Source: an uncultured Gammaproteobacteria bacterium (GTDB taxonomy: Bacteria > Pseudomonadota > Gammaproteobacteria > Pseudomonadales > Pseudohongiellaceae). Taken from it: a stretch of DNA of 64,000 bases. The position numbers were made by a program, and so were the translations under genes. Positions 1-9,265 of this stretch are shown here, in pieces. The DNA is taken from assembly GCA_913048385.1 (NCBI GenBank), contig CAJWVZ010000002.1, positions 1-64,000 on the forward strand, written 5' to 3'. Position 1 is the first letter of the stretch. Every line of letters starts with the position of its first letter. The notes beneath the pieces are model-generated. The model saw only the letters and a program-made list of their open reading frames with translations. It had not been told where the DNA came from and made no database searches.

Positions 1-58
1 GTGAGAGCGGCATCGCTATCGCTGAAATAAGTTTCAGTAATCCATAAAGGTTAAATTT

Positions 59-1354
59 ATGAATCAATTTCCTCGCTTACCAACCGTCGCAACCTTGCTA
101 ATTTTGTGTTGCTATTTCGCCAATTCAACGAACGCTCAAGCGTCTAAAACCTTATCCCCGCAGGAGCACTGTCGGGATTTTCCCCAAGATGCCATCGTCA
201 CCTTTGCGAATCAGGACTTAGCCGACGTCGTTAACGAGGCGCTGGGGTTAAATAAGGGAGCTGCTCTCAGTTGCCGCCAAGCAGCAAGCTTAGAACAATT
301 AATTGTAGGGACGACTATCGAGCGCGTGGTGTATGGCGGCACCCTCAGGCCTTCACCAGAAAGGCCATTCAAGAGCCTTGAGGGAATTCAAAACCTCACA
401 GGCCTAACCAAACTAAATCTAATCAATCGACTTATCACCGACATCAGTCCGCTAAGCCATCTCACGAAGTTGGTCAGCCTGAACTTGCACACTAACTGGT
501 TCAGCGATCTGAAACCGATAAGTGGGCTTACAAATTTAGAACAACTGATTGTTAGTGAGAATCCAATTTCAGACATTAGTCCCCTAGCTGGGCTCACTAA
601 ACTTCAGCGCTTACATGTCCATGGCCTGTATCAATATCAGCTGGAGCATTATCTCAAAATGGATGATGGCCGTGATCCTAATGTAACGTTCAATAACATC
701 ACTGACATAAGCCCGTTATCCGATCTAACAGAAATGCGTTTACTTCGCATACATCTAAATGCCATATCAGATGTCAGTCCACTTGCTAACCTAAAAAAAC
801 TTACCCACTTACGTATCTATGATAGCCAGATAAAAGACATTAGCGCTTTGACTGACCTGAAAGAATTAACATTGTTGTGGGCACACAACAACCAAATAGA
901 GGATATCAGCGCTCTTAAAGGCATGATTAACATGCGGCAGCTGAGCTTAAATGATAACGCTATCTCTGATGTCAGCGGGCTTAAAGATATGACCGAGTTA
1001 GGCTATCTGTTCCTGAGCAATAATGCGATTGAGAACATTAGCCCACTCCGACGACTCCATAGGCTTCAAATTCTGAGACTGGAAAATAATAACATCACCG
1101 ATGTGAGCGCTCTGGCTGGACTTGATCAGCTAAAGGAACTGAGCTTGGCGCAAAACTGGTCTTTGTATGACGTGAAAGCGCTGCTCCTTAACCCTGGCAT
1201 AGGGAAAGGTGACGAACTGGACCTGCGCTTTACTTATGTACCCTGCTCCGAAATGGATGCCTTTGCGAGTCTCGGGATCAATCTTCTGAGAGTAACCGCA
1301 ATAAACGGCTCGGCTTGCACGAATCGCAGACTAGAGGATGACCAAGGGTTCTAG
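59..1354 (+). CDS. Secreted internalin-like leucine-rich-repeat protein
   Basis: Residues 1-26 form a signal peptide ending NSTNAQA. From about residue 108 to 385 there are roughly a dozen repeats of the internalin (22-residue) type, with the recurring pattern L-x-x-L-x-x-L-x-L-x-x-N-x-I-x-D-I-S-x-L. The C-terminal 50 residues carry two cysteines (PCSEMD and SACTNRR) that probably form a cap. LRR proteins of this kind bind proteins or glycans; no catalytic motif is visible. The ATG has an AAGG Shine-Dalgarno-like stretch ahead of it. The gene opens a run of four co-directional secreted proteins that includes a sulfatase and a formylglycine-generating enzyme, so binding of a sulfated polymer or the cell surface is possible, but this is inference. 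Confidence 0.85.
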   Translation: MNQFPRLPTVATLLILCCYFANSTNAQASKTLSPQEHCRDFPQDAIVTFANQDLADVVNEALGLNKGAALSCRQAASLEQLIVGTTIERVVYGGTLRPSPERPFKSLEGIQNLTGLTKLNLINRLITDISPLSHLTKLVSLNLHTNWFSDLKPISGLTNLEQLIVSENPISDISPLAGLTKLQRLHVHGLYQYQLEHYLKMDDGRDPNVTFNNITDISPLSDLTEMRLLRIHLNAISDVSPLANLKKLTHLRIYDSQIKDISALTDLKELTLLWAHNNQIEDISALKGMINMRQLSLNDNAISDVSGLKDMTELGYLFLSNNAIENISPLRRLHRLQILRLENNNITDVSALAGLDQLKELSLAQNWSLYDVKALLLNPGIGKGDELDLRFTYVPCSEMDAFASLGINLLRVTAINGSACTNRRLEDDQGF

Positions 1355-1451
1355 AAAAAAGCTCCTCCACAGTTTTATAAGACTCCCTTATATCGGTAAT
1401 TTATATTACTTTAAAAACGGGGAACAAAGTGTGCTGAAAAAGGACCTACAT

Positions 1452-3089
1452 ATGAATAGAGTTTCACAACTGGCGACGTTAATGTGGACCGTAACGATTA
1501 CAACGCTAACCGTTCACAGCACAGCCCAAACTCTCGATCGCTCAACTCGACTCCTCCTCGAGTCGGCAGCGCCTCTCCGCGAAGTGCAAAACGAAGATCC
1601 GCCCAACGTTTTATTCATCATTGTCGACGACTTGAATACCGCCTTGGGCTCGTACATTGGTTCAGGAGAGCGGCCACACTATGCCACGGCACATACACCA
1701 AACCTGGACATGCTTGCCGCTCAGGGAATTCGTTTCGAGAATGCCTTCGTTCAGAACCCACTATGCAACCCCTCTCGCGCCTCGCTACTAAGCGGGCTTA
1801 GACCTGACACAATCGATGTGCATACCACGGGGACTTGGCCACGACACAAGGTTGGCAGCGAACTCAGGATGCTACCAGAACACTTTAATGAAAATGGCTA
1901 TTTTACCGGCAGGGTTGGCAAGGTGGGTCATAATTCGTTCGAGCATGCGGTGAGCTGGGATGATTCAAAATTTGCTCTGTCCCGAGACCCGGCGCAACCG
2001 TTCCATAGCCCAGGCTACCTGCCCGGTGACGATGCCTCTGAGGTAAGAGACAACACCTGGACTGAAGGTTCCGAGAATGGAATGTCACGTCGAGATATTT
2101 TTGCTGGAAGCGCCACCGGCCGAACCCTCAGCCTCCCATTAACATGGCGCGCCACAAGCGAAGCGCCACCGATGACACCCGATGGAACGACCGCCACGAG
2201 GATTATCCAGCTCATGGCTGAGAATCGAGACAAGCCATTCTTTATCGCCGCGGGCCTACATAAGCCACACCAACCGTGGGTCGGTCCAGCAGAATTCTTC
2301 GATCAGCACCCTATCGATAACATTGTCCTGCCCCAAACATTCGCGAGCGATACTAACAATAGTCCCGCGCCTTCGACCTGGGTCACAGAAGATGACTCAG
2401 CACACACAGTCCTACAGAAAAAACAGGCAATCGCGGCGTACCATGCCATGGTGACAATGGTGGATCACCACGTGGGTCGAATTCTTAAGGGATTAGACGA
2501 TCTTGAACTCGCGGATTCTACGATCGTAGTTTTTACCAGCGACCATGGCTTTCAACTCGATGAGCATGGTGGCTTATGGCGCAAACAATTTCAGTTCGAT
2601 GAGTCTATACGGGTGCCTTTAATCGTGCGCCTACCTGATGGAAGGAGTGCAGGCAAAGTCTCCGACGGAATTGTCGAGCTTGTCGATCTTTATCCGACTC
2701 TGATTGAATTAGCGTCGCTACCCGATCCAGCACACACCTTGGAAGGCTCAAGTTTTGTACCGCTGCTTAAAGAACCCCAAACCCGATGGAAATCTGCAGC
2801 CTTCTCACAATCTCGGCGCATGGTAGGTTCAGGCTCAACCAACAACTCTTTAATCAACGAAGAAGGTTATGACGGTCAAACAATCAGGACAGCTAGGTAC
2901 CGTTACACAGAGTGGGCGCCCCTTGATCGTCGACGTGACACTTTAGTGGAGTTGTATGACCTCGAGCAGGATCCGATGGAGTACACTAACCTCAGCGACG
3001 ACCCGAATCACTCACACTTAGTCTCTGAATTCTCAGGGAGACTTGCTAAGGGCTGGGAAGGAGAAAGACCCCCAATTTCGGATCATTAA
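1452..3089 (+). CDS. Secreted sulfatase, iduronate-2-sulfatase-like
   Basis: Type I (formylglycine) sulfatase of 545 residues that hydrolyses sulfate esters. The start is ATG 1452, preceded by AAGGA; a longer reading frame back to 1338 has no good start and would bury the signal peptide (MNRVSQLATLMWTVTITTLT, cut near TAQT). Metal-binding Asp59-Asp60 lie in FIIVDDLN. The sulfatase signature is CNPSRASLLSG with Cys105 as the residue converted to formylglycine. GRVGKVGH and a C-terminal SDHGFQLDEHG motif resemble human iduronate-2-sulfatase and choline-sulfatase relatives. A matching formylglycine-generating enzyme is encoded 1.6 kb downstream. The natural substrate cannot be read from the sequence; algal sulfated polysaccharide fragments are plausible. 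Confidence 0.9.
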   Translation: MNRVSQLATLMWTVTITTLTVHSTAQTLDRSTRLLLESAAPLREVQNEDPPNVLFIIVDDLNTALGSYIGSGERPHYATAHTPNLDMLAAQGIRFENAFVQNPLCNPSRASLLSGLRPDTIDVHTTGTWPRHKVGSELRMLPEHFNENGYFTGRVGKVGHNSFEHAVSWDDSKFALSRDPAQPFHSPGYLPGDDASEVRDNTWTEGSENGMSRRDIFAGSATGRTLSLPLTWRATSEAPPMTPDGTTATRIIQLMAENRDKPFFIAAGLHKPHQPWVGPAEFFDQHPIDNIVLPQTFASDTNNSPAPSTWVTEDDSAHTVLQKKQAIAAYHAMVTMVDHHVGRILKGLDDLELADSTIVVFTSDHGFQLDEHGGLWRKQFQFDESIRVPLIVRLPDGRSAGKVSDGIVELVDLYPTLIELASLPDPAHTLEGSSFVPLLKEPQTRWKSAAFSQSRRMVGSGSTNNSLINEEGYDGQTIRTARYRYTEWAPLDRRRDTLVELYDLEQDPMEYTNLSDDPNHSHLVSEFSGRLAKGWEGERPPISDH

Positions 3090-3113
3090 TCTTTATTCAA
3101 ATGCCTTGATCTC

Positions 3114-4574
3114 ATGCGCACATCTGATAACTTCGTAATTCTTATGAGTAAATATTACGTAATTTTTACAGCTATTTTGTTAACCACAATTAGCATCCCA
3201 ATGTTCGGCCAAAACCTGATCGGCGAGAGTCTTACCCGTGCCCAAGCTTCAGACGGTAGTTACATCAGCTGGCGCGAACATATTATCGATGATCCAAAAA
3301 TCGCAGGTTTTGCGCTCAGCGGCAGCGATGGCCTCGTCATGGGAGATATTGATCGAGATGGCTTTGAGGACATCGTCTCGGTGCACGAGTTCGACGCCGA
3401 ATACGACTCTGCCTCTCATGTGCCAGGCTTTGTCGCGCCCGCTGAGGGTCATGTACGGGTAGCTTTTGGATCTGAGGATCCTGATCTGTGGTTCAACATC
3501 ACCATAGCCGAGGGGTCAGACGCTCCTGCTCCGGAAGACGTAGTGGTCGTTGACTTAAATTTTGATGGCTATCTCGATGTAGTGGCCGCGGCGGAGCTGT
3601 CCCACCTTATTTATCTGCAAAACCCTGGCCCCAATGCTCGACAGGCTGATTGGCCCCGGCTAATTTTGCCATTGACGCAAGGCCGTGGGTCCTATATTCG
3701 GGTGTTCGCCGGTGATTTTGATGGTGATGGTATACCGGAACTAACAGCACCGAATAAAGGTGCGCAATCCCCAGGACCTGAAGACTATCTCCGCTCCACC
3801 CCAGTAGAACTATACAAACTAGTCGGCGACCCGCTTGAAGCCTCTAGCTGGCAACGCAGCGAACTAGGAAGTTACAGCGTTCCACAAAACGCAGAGCCGA
3901 TCGATTTAGACTCAGACGGCGACTTAGACATCATAGTCGGTTCGCGCGGTGAAGGACGGCTGATTTTTTTCGAGAACGACAACGGGGAGTCTCTGGATTT
4001 TACTGAGCATGCGATTGGTATCATGGGCGCAAGCATGAGCGGATTTAATCTGGAATACGCTGACCTAAACGGTGACGACAGGCTTGATGTTATTGGCGCT
4101 GGCAGCAACGGATTAACGTGGATCGAACAACCCACGCCTATCGATAATGCATGGAATGCTTTCACTATCGGGACTCTCAGTCCAGACAGTATTACGGGAA
4201 TGGAAGTGGCCGATATTGATAATGACGGTGATATGGACATCATAGCGGGTAGCTATAGCCGTGGGCCACGCACATCAGACGGCGATGTAACCACAACCGA
4301 TGCACTCGGCCGACTTGCGTGGTTTGAAAACCCAGGTGACGCAAAATTAGAGTGGCGTCGCCATGACATTTCACGACGCAAACGCGGCATGTTCGACAAG
4401 TTTATCGCTAGAGACTTGGATGGAGACGGAGACGTTGACTTTGTGGGCACTAGGGGAAACAGTGCCCCATTCGATGGCGTTTTCTGGTTAGAGCAAGTTC
4501 GAAGCGCTCGGCCGGCTCGCAATTTTCAGCCGGCAAGGTCACAGGAAAGTGACGAGATTCCGCTTCCTTTTTAA
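3114..4574 (+). CDS. Secreted FG-GAP/VCBS repeat beta-propeller protein
   Basis: This 486-residue protein has an N-terminal export signal ending IPMFGQN, followed by seven calcium-binding-type loops of the FG-GAP/VCBS class: DIDRDGFEDIV, DLNFDGYLDVV, DFDGDGIPEL, DLDSDGDLDII, DLNGDDRLDVI, DIDNDGDMDII and DLDGDGDVDFV. The spacing fits a seven-bladed propeller. No catalytic motif was recognised. It lies between a sulfatase and a formylglycine-generating enzyme on the same strand, so a role in binding extracellular carbohydrate is likely but inferred. ATG 3144 (MSKYYVIF) is an equally good start, giving a more ordinary signal peptide; neither candidate has a clear ribosome-binding site. Confidence 0.85.
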   Translation: MRTSDNFVILMSKYYVIFTAILLTTISIPMFGQNLIGESLTRAQASDGSYISWREHIIDDPKIAGFALSGSDGLVMGDIDRDGFEDIVSVHEFDAEYDSASHVPGFVAPAEGHVRVAFGSEDPDLWFNITIAEGSDAPAPEDVVVVDLNFDGYLDVVAAAELSHLIYLQNPGPNARQADWPRLILPLTQGRGSYIRVFAGDFDGDGIPELTAPNKGAQSPGPEDYLRSTPVELYKLVGDPLEASSWQRSELGSYSVPQNAEPIDLDSDGDLDIIVGSRGEGRLIFFENDNGESLDFTEHAIGIMGASMSGFNLEYADLNGDDRLDVIGAGSNGLTWIEQPTPIDNAWNAFTIGTLSPDSITGMEVADIDNDGDMDIIAGSYSRGPRTSDGDVTTTDALGRLAWFENPGDAKLEWRRHDISRRKRGMFDKFIARDLDGDGDVDFVGTRGNSAPFDGVFWLEQVRSARPARNFQPARSQESDEIPLPF

Positions 4575-4674
4575 AGCGTATTGAATAATCGGCAGCGGAG
4601 CTTTTAATTATATATGACAAGTTTACAAAGTTGCTTCTCCCATAAAACGATTCAGATTACAGGAACGTATTAAA

Positions 4675-5682
4675 ATGCAAATAAGTCAGCACCTATTTTT
4701 TATTATTGGCCTGTATCTACTATCGTCTTTTACAATTGCGAACTCGACTGCTGAAAAAGGGCTTCCCGTTTCCTGTTCAGAAATTGAAACAGTTCAGGCA
4801 TGGGTTGAGGGTGCAGAGTTTATTATGGGTGACAACAACGCCTATAGTGAAGAAGGACCCGCTCACAAAGTGACCGTATCCAGTTTTTGGATGGACGTTC
4901 ACGAAGTCACGAACGCGCAGTTTGAAGAATTTGTTGAGGCAACAGGCTATATCACGGTTGCCGAAAAAACGCCTTCCAGCGCTGACTGGGGAACACCGGA
5001 TGTTCCGCCCGAATTCTTGCAACCTGGATCTGTCTTGTTCGTCCCACCAGCCTCTGGGCAGTCCATGGCAAATTGGTGGTCCTGGGTACCGGGGACCAAC
5101 TGGCGCCATCCGGACGGCCCAGACAGTAATATATCAGAGAAAGCACATTTCCCGGTCATTCATATCTCCTTTGCTGATGCGCAAGCCTACGCCGAGTGGG
5201 CCGGACGTTCTTTGCCAACTGAGGCGCAATTCGAACTGGCAGCGCGTAATAAGAGAAATTCCCGCTACCCCTGGGGCGGCAATGAACTTGCTCCTGGCGG
5301 ACATCATTATGCAAATACCTGGCAGGGCTCATTTCCTACCGAACATCAGTCGGAAGATGGCCACACCGGCTTAGCGCCCGTTGGCTGTTACGCATCAAAT
5401 GAATATGGCATCCATGATCTTATTGGAAATGTTTGGGAGTGGACTTCTAACTGGTATTACCCTGAACATATTCCATCTGACAATATAGATCCCAAAGGCC
5501 CATCTCAGGAGCAAAGCATTAGTCCAAACCACGGCGAATCTGTGGCGCGAGTCATCAAAGGGGGCTCCTATTTATGCGCGGAAAATTACTGCCTTCGATA
5601 TCGGCCTGCAGCTAGACAAGCTCAAGACAGCGGTCTTGGCACTAGCCACATCGGGTTTAGGACAGTACTCAATCCACAATGA
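4675..5682 (+). CDS. Formylglycine-generating enzyme (SUMF1/FGE family) with signal peptide
   Basis: FGE-sulfatase domain protein of 335 residues that oxidises the active-site Cys of sulfatases to formylglycine. It opens with a clear signal peptide (about residues 1-25), then WVEGAEFIMGDN, WMDVHEVTNAQFEEFV, WAGRSLPTEAQFELAAR and GNVWEWTSNW, all characteristic of the family. The two copper-binding catalytic cysteines of true FGEs are present as Cys301 and Cys306 in GGSYLCAENYCLRYRPAAR, which separates it from the many FGE-like proteins that lost them. AGGA lies ten bases ahead of the ATG. Most bacterial FGEs act in the cytoplasm; this one is predicted to be exported, like the sulfatase beside it, so activation may happen outside the cytoplasm. 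Confidence 0.9.
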   Translation: MQISQHLFFIIGLYLLSSFTIANSTAEKGLPVSCSEIETVQAWVEGAEFIMGDNNAYSEEGPAHKVTVSSFWMDVHEVTNAQFEEFVEATGYITVAEKTPSSADWGTPDVPPEFLQPGSVLFVPPASGQSMANWWSWVPGTNWRHPDGPDSNISEKAHFPVIHISFADAQAYAEWAGRSLPTEAQFELAARNKRNSRYPWGGNELAPGGHHYANTWQGSFPTEHQSEDGHTGLAPVGCYASNEYGIHDLIGNVWEWTSNWYYPEHIPSDNIDPKGPSQEQSISPNHGESVARVIKGGSYLCAENYCLRYRPAARQAQDSGLGTSHIGFRTVLNPQ

Positions 5683-5803
5683 GCCATTCAAACACAGGAT
5701 CGGTGTTTTCAAAGAGACAGTTCTCTACAGCTTTATCTTTAAAACATTATCTCTTCGAACCAATCGAGGATTTACGACTAGACTTAAGAAAGCAAGTTCT
5801 ACC

Positions 5804-6802
5804 TTAATCTATAATGATCAGTTCAGAATTTGAGGGCAAAGAGAAAGTCATCCCATCCTCTGTAATAATAGCACCGTCTGGCACACCGTTAGTGAACGCA
5901 GCGACCGCCATGGCGTTTCGTGGCGCTGGCACAAGATGGTACAAAGCAAGCTGGCCTATTGCGGCCTCATCGACGAGACGACTTAAATCTGACGTAGTCG
6001 CATGGTAATCTTGAATATCATGAAGCACGGTTGCGACTCTTTCATTACCCGCATTCCTGGCGAAAGACTCCGCGCCCCTCACTAACTGCAAAGCCATTGC
6101 ATCATGAAGCACAACATCCGCCCCATTTGATATCTCTATGATTTTTTCAGTTACAAGACTATCCCCACTTATCACGACAGATCGGCCGCCGTAATCTAAT
6201 CGATAACCATAAGCCGGCTCTATGGGTGGGTGCGAAACTTCAAACGCAGTTATTCTCAAACCATCTTGTTCTATGATAATTCCTTCTTCGATCACCCGAC
6301 TTTGTAGGATACCCAGCTCTGGCTTAAGCAAATCGGCTCCGTGATGCGCTACGCGATATCCCCGGTCTAATTCATAAGCCATATTAAGGCCGTCAACGAC
6401 ACGGTCAGCACCCTCTGGTCCAATAACTAAGAGCGGCGCTTGTCTCCCTGCGACCCAAGAATTAAGATTGAAATCACCGATATCAGATATATGATCGGAG
6501 TGGTAGTGGGTTATAAGAATACCGCGTAGCTTATCCTGTGGAATATTTGCTAATTGAGCAGTTGCTGCTGAGCCGGAACCCGCGTCAACAATAAACAAGT
6601 GGTCGGGAGTTTCGATCGCTACACATGCTTGTGCCCGGCCCGGTGCCGGTATTGGAGAAGACGTTCCACAGAGCGTAACTTTTAATCCTTCAAAAATATT
6701 ATCGCTTTGCCCAAGACACACCGTAGGGTAAAAAAAAGACAGCGCAATACCGAACACTAATAGTGGTTTATGTGACCAAACTTTTTCCACGGGTCGCCTC
6801 AA
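5804..6802 (-). CDS. Secreted metallo-beta-lactamase-fold hydrolase, RNase Z/arylsulfatase-like
   Basis: The signal peptide ends near VCLGQSD. The body follows the RNase Z-like branch of the MBL fold: VTLCGTSSPIPAPGRAQACV, then FIVDAGSG, the zinc motif THYHSDHISDIGDF, a mid Asp in VVISGDSLV and a distal His in ALYHLVPAP. An exported member is unlikely to process tRNA; related secreted enzymes act as esterases, phosphodiesterases or arylsulfatases. The listed start is TTG 6802 with GAGG six bases upstream. GTG 6790, also preceded by GAGG at good spacing, is equally possible and gives a shorter signal peptide. It converges on the sulfatase module. Confidence 0.82.
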   Translation of the reverse strand: MRRPVEKVWSHKPLLVFGIALSFFYPTVCLGQSDNIFEGLKVTLCGTSSPIPAPGRAQACVAIETPDHLFIVDAGSGSAATAQLANIPQDKLRGILITHYHSDHISDIGDFNLNSWVAGRQAPLLVIGPEGADRVVDGLNMAYELDRGYRVAHHGADLLKPELGILQSRVIEEGIIIEQDGLRITAFEVSHPPIEPAYGYRLDYGGRSVVISGDSLVTEKIIEISNGADVVLHDAMALQLVRGAESFARNAGNERVATVLHDIQDYHATTSDLSRLVDEAAIGQLALYHLVPAPRNAMAVAAFTNGVPDGAIITEDGMTFSLPSNSELIIID

Positions 6803-6896
6803 CTATCGCCTCGCTAGCCACCTTCTCGGTTTAGGGTTTCCCCAAAACTCTGATAGCGTTTCTTCACTCGACACCAGAATATTCAGTGCATTTTCT

Positions 6897-7484
6897 TTAA
6901 TACTGTACAACGTTGCGCTGAAAAACGCGCCAATAATACCACTTCGCTACGATTTCTTCTGAGCCATTCTCAGATATTGTTTTCGTTATCGGATCTCTAC
7001 CGATGATGACTGCCAACTCTTCAGGATCGTTCACCAGCGCGGCGGTCATTTCGTATATCTTGCCGTCAATTTTTAAGCGAACACGCGGATCACGTTCCAC
7101 GTTGGCCCACCATGTTTTAAAAAAGGGAAACTCTCTTTCGAGCCTGGCACTTCTGGCACTGCCCCCTATGTAGAGTTTTTCTCCACGGGGAGTCGGGAGA
7201 ATAGTGACGGAATGGGGTAAGCCATACCAAGCTCGCGTTTCGAGCATAATAGTATTGCCGAGCTCAGGGTGGTCGACATCTAGAGCCCAGTCCCAATCTT
7301 TAACTGGCTCCCGTACTACTTCTCCGGTAAGCCACAAACCCGGCCAGGCTGTTCTTCCCCTTTGATTATATTCCTCAGTAGTATAATCGACGTACTCTGG
7401 GTCGAGACCCGTCATGCGCAGAACAAGCAGACCAGCAATCAACAACAAGCCTATTCCCAAAAGAACACGGCCTAATTTACCCAT
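6897..7484 (-). CDS. Membrane-anchored protein with split-barrel (nitroreductase/PPOX-like) features
   Basis: One N-terminal membrane segment (residues 5-25) anchors a domain of about 165 residues outside the cytoplasm. The stretch WWANVERDPRVRLKIDGKIY followed by EMTAALVNDPEE resembles the strand pairs of deazaflavin or FMN split-barrel proteins, but no cofactor motif can be named with confidence. ATG 7484 has GAGG ahead of it. The protein at 28809-29309 has the same plan, an N-terminal anchor and the pattern YWARRVR...LRIGDSTYAMTATEV, so the two may be distant paralogs. It sits between a hydrolase and the GMC oxidoreductase pair; no functional link is evident. Confidence 0.6.
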   Translation of the reverse strand: MGKLGRVLLGIGLLLIAGLLVLRMTGLDPEYVDYTTEEYNQRGRTAWPGLWLTGEVVREPVKDWDWALDVDHPELGNTIMLETRAWYGLPHSVTILPTPRGEKLYIGGSARSARLEREFPFFKTWWANVERDPRVRLKIDGKIYEMTAALVNDPEELAVIIGRDPITKTISENGSEEIVAKWYYWRVFQRNVVQY

Positions 7485-7577
7485 ACCTAATGCCTCACCA
7501 ATAGTCTAATTTTAGTGACTAATACCACTTCCGTTAAACGCTATACTCACAACCCTAACCCTGTGCTTGTAAAGATA

Positions 7578-9263
7578 CTAGTTATTTCTCTGAGGATACC
7601 CCTCCCTTTGCTCGGTTTCCCAATTTTTCGGGGGGACTATTTTGATGTTTGCAGGATCAAGCGTTCTTTTACCTAAAATAAGGTCTGCTGCTTTCTCAGC
7701 CGCCATTATTACAGGGGCATTAATATTTCCGTTAGGCAGTGTTGGGAAGATCGACGCGTCTACGACTCTTAAATTTTCTAAACCATGCACTTTGCAGTCC
7801 TTGTCAACGACGCTAGTCTCATCCTCCAATAAACCCATCTTACAAGTGCCCGCAGGGTGGTACGCGCTCTCAACGTTTTCTTTTACCCATTGATCAATTT
7901 CAGCGTCGTTATCAATATTGATTCCCGGTTGTATTTCATCACCTCTGAAATCATCCATTGCCGATTGCTTAATTATATCTCGGGTTAGCCGAATACATTG
8001 GCGCCAGGCTTCTCTATCCTCCTCGTTCTGATAATAATTAAAAAGAATGCTTGGGGCAGCGTTTGGATCGGCTGTTTGAATTTTTACGCGGCCCCTACTC
8101 TTTGGCTTATTCGGCCCCACATGCACCTGAAACCCATGGCCAGAGATCGAAGGCGTGCCGTCATAGCGCATCGCTGCAGGCAAGAAATGGTATTGAATGT
8201 CAGGAGATTTTAGACCCGCACGCGAACGAATGAATGCACATGACTCAAAATGATTCGTTGCACCAAGCCCCTTTTTTGTTAACAGCCATCTGACACCTAT
8301 CAACGCCTTCTGCAACTTAGCTAACTTCGGATTCAAGCTCACAGGCTTTTTGCAGTGATATTGGAAATAAATTTCTAAATGATCCTGCAGATTCTCTCCT
8401 ACCCCTGGCAGCCCATGCAATAGAGCTATCCCGGCGGACGCCAGTTCATTTTTAGACCCCACGCCCGAACGCTTCAATAAAACAGGCGAAGAAATGGCAC
8501 CAGCAGAGATAATGACTTCCTTCCTGGCGGTTTCTGATCGTAACTCGCCGCGAACTTCAAAATCGATACCGACCGCGCGTTTCCCATCAAATTTAATCCG
8601 GTTGGCAAGAGCATTAGTCACCACCGTTAAATTAGCCCTATCCTTGATGGGATTTAGATAAGCCCTAGACGTGCTTTCGCGCACCCCATCTCTCACCGTC
8701 ATATGCATGGGGCCAAAGCCTTCCTGATGCTCACCGTTGTAATCTTCAGTCTCTGGATACCCAGCCTCCACTCCTGCATCAATAAAAGCTCGGTAGAGTG
8801 GGTTCAATCGCATATCATTACCCGCACATACGCCGAGTGGCCCGGCGCCTCCTCTGAAGCAGTCTTCACCGCGAACCCAAGTCTCGGCTTTTTTAAAATA
8901 AGGCAGGCAGTCGTTATATCCCCAGCCCGACGCACCCAACTCTTCCCACTCTTCAAAGTCATACCGGTTACCACGAACATAAACCATTCCGTTGATAGAA
9001 GAGGTTCCACCAAGGCCCTTGCCGCGAGGGCAACTTATTCGTCTTCCATCTAGGTAAGGTTCCGGCTCAGAATGATAGCCCCAATTAAATCTGTCTGACG
9101 CCATAGGGTAGGCCAGCGCCGTTGGCATTTGGACAAAAATACTTCTGTCGCTGCCTCCCGCTTCAAGCAAAAGCACTCGATTAGTAGAATCCGCTGAAAG
9201 CCTATTAGCTAAAACACATCCCGCTGACCCAGCACCAACCACAATGTAATCGTATTGTTCCAA
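7578..9263 (-). CDS. GMC-family FAD oxidoreductase, choline dehydrogenase-like
   Basis: Flavoprotein of 561 residues that oxidises an alcohol. The FAD-binding motif [15 protein letters not shown] starts at residue 8, the GMC signatures [19 protein letters not shown] and [15 protein letters not shown] follow, and the C-terminal catalytic region reads [13 protein letters not shown] and [20 protein letters not shown]. Choline dehydrogenases and AlkJ-type alcohol dehydrogenases share this architecture and length. The start is TTG 9263 with GAGGA seven bases upstream, inside the end of the preceding transporter gene; the two genes are separated by only two bases, so they are translationally linked. 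A BCCT-like carrier beside it favours choline or a related quaternary-ammonium or alcohol substrate, by inference. Confidence 0.88.
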   Translation of the reverse strand: MEQYDYIVVGAGSAGCVLANRLSADSTNRVLLLEAGGSDRSIFVQMPTALAYPMASDRFNWGYHSEPEPYLDGRRISCPRGKGLGGTSSINGMVYVRGNRYDFEEWEELGASGWGYNDCLPYFKKAETWVRGEDCFRGGAGPLGVCAGNDMRLNPLYRAFIDAGVEAGYPETEDYNGEHQEGFGPMHMTVRDGVRESTSRAYLNPIKDRANLTVVTNALANRIKFDGKRAVGIDFEVRGELRSETARKEVIISAGAISSPVLLKRSGVGSKNELASAGIALLHGLPGVGENLQDHLEIYFQYHCKKPVSLNPKLAKLQKALIGVRWLLTKKGLGATNHFESCAFIRSRAGLKSPDIQYHFLPAAMRYDGTPSISGHGFQVHVGPNKPKSRGRVKIQTADPNAAPSILFNYYQNEEDREAWRQCIRLTRDIIKQSAMDDFRGDEIQPGINIDNDAEIDQWVKENVESAYHPAGTCKMGLLEDETSVVDKDCKVHGLENLRVVDASIFPTLPNGNINAPVIMAAEKAADLILGKRTLDPANIKIVPPKNWETEQREGYPQRNN

Positions 9264-9265
9264 AA

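Noticed and set aside
1338-1451. N-terminal extension of the sulfatase overlapping the LRR gene
   Set aside because: The added residues are basic and hydrophilic and would hide the signal peptide; ATG 1452 has a better ribosome-binding site.
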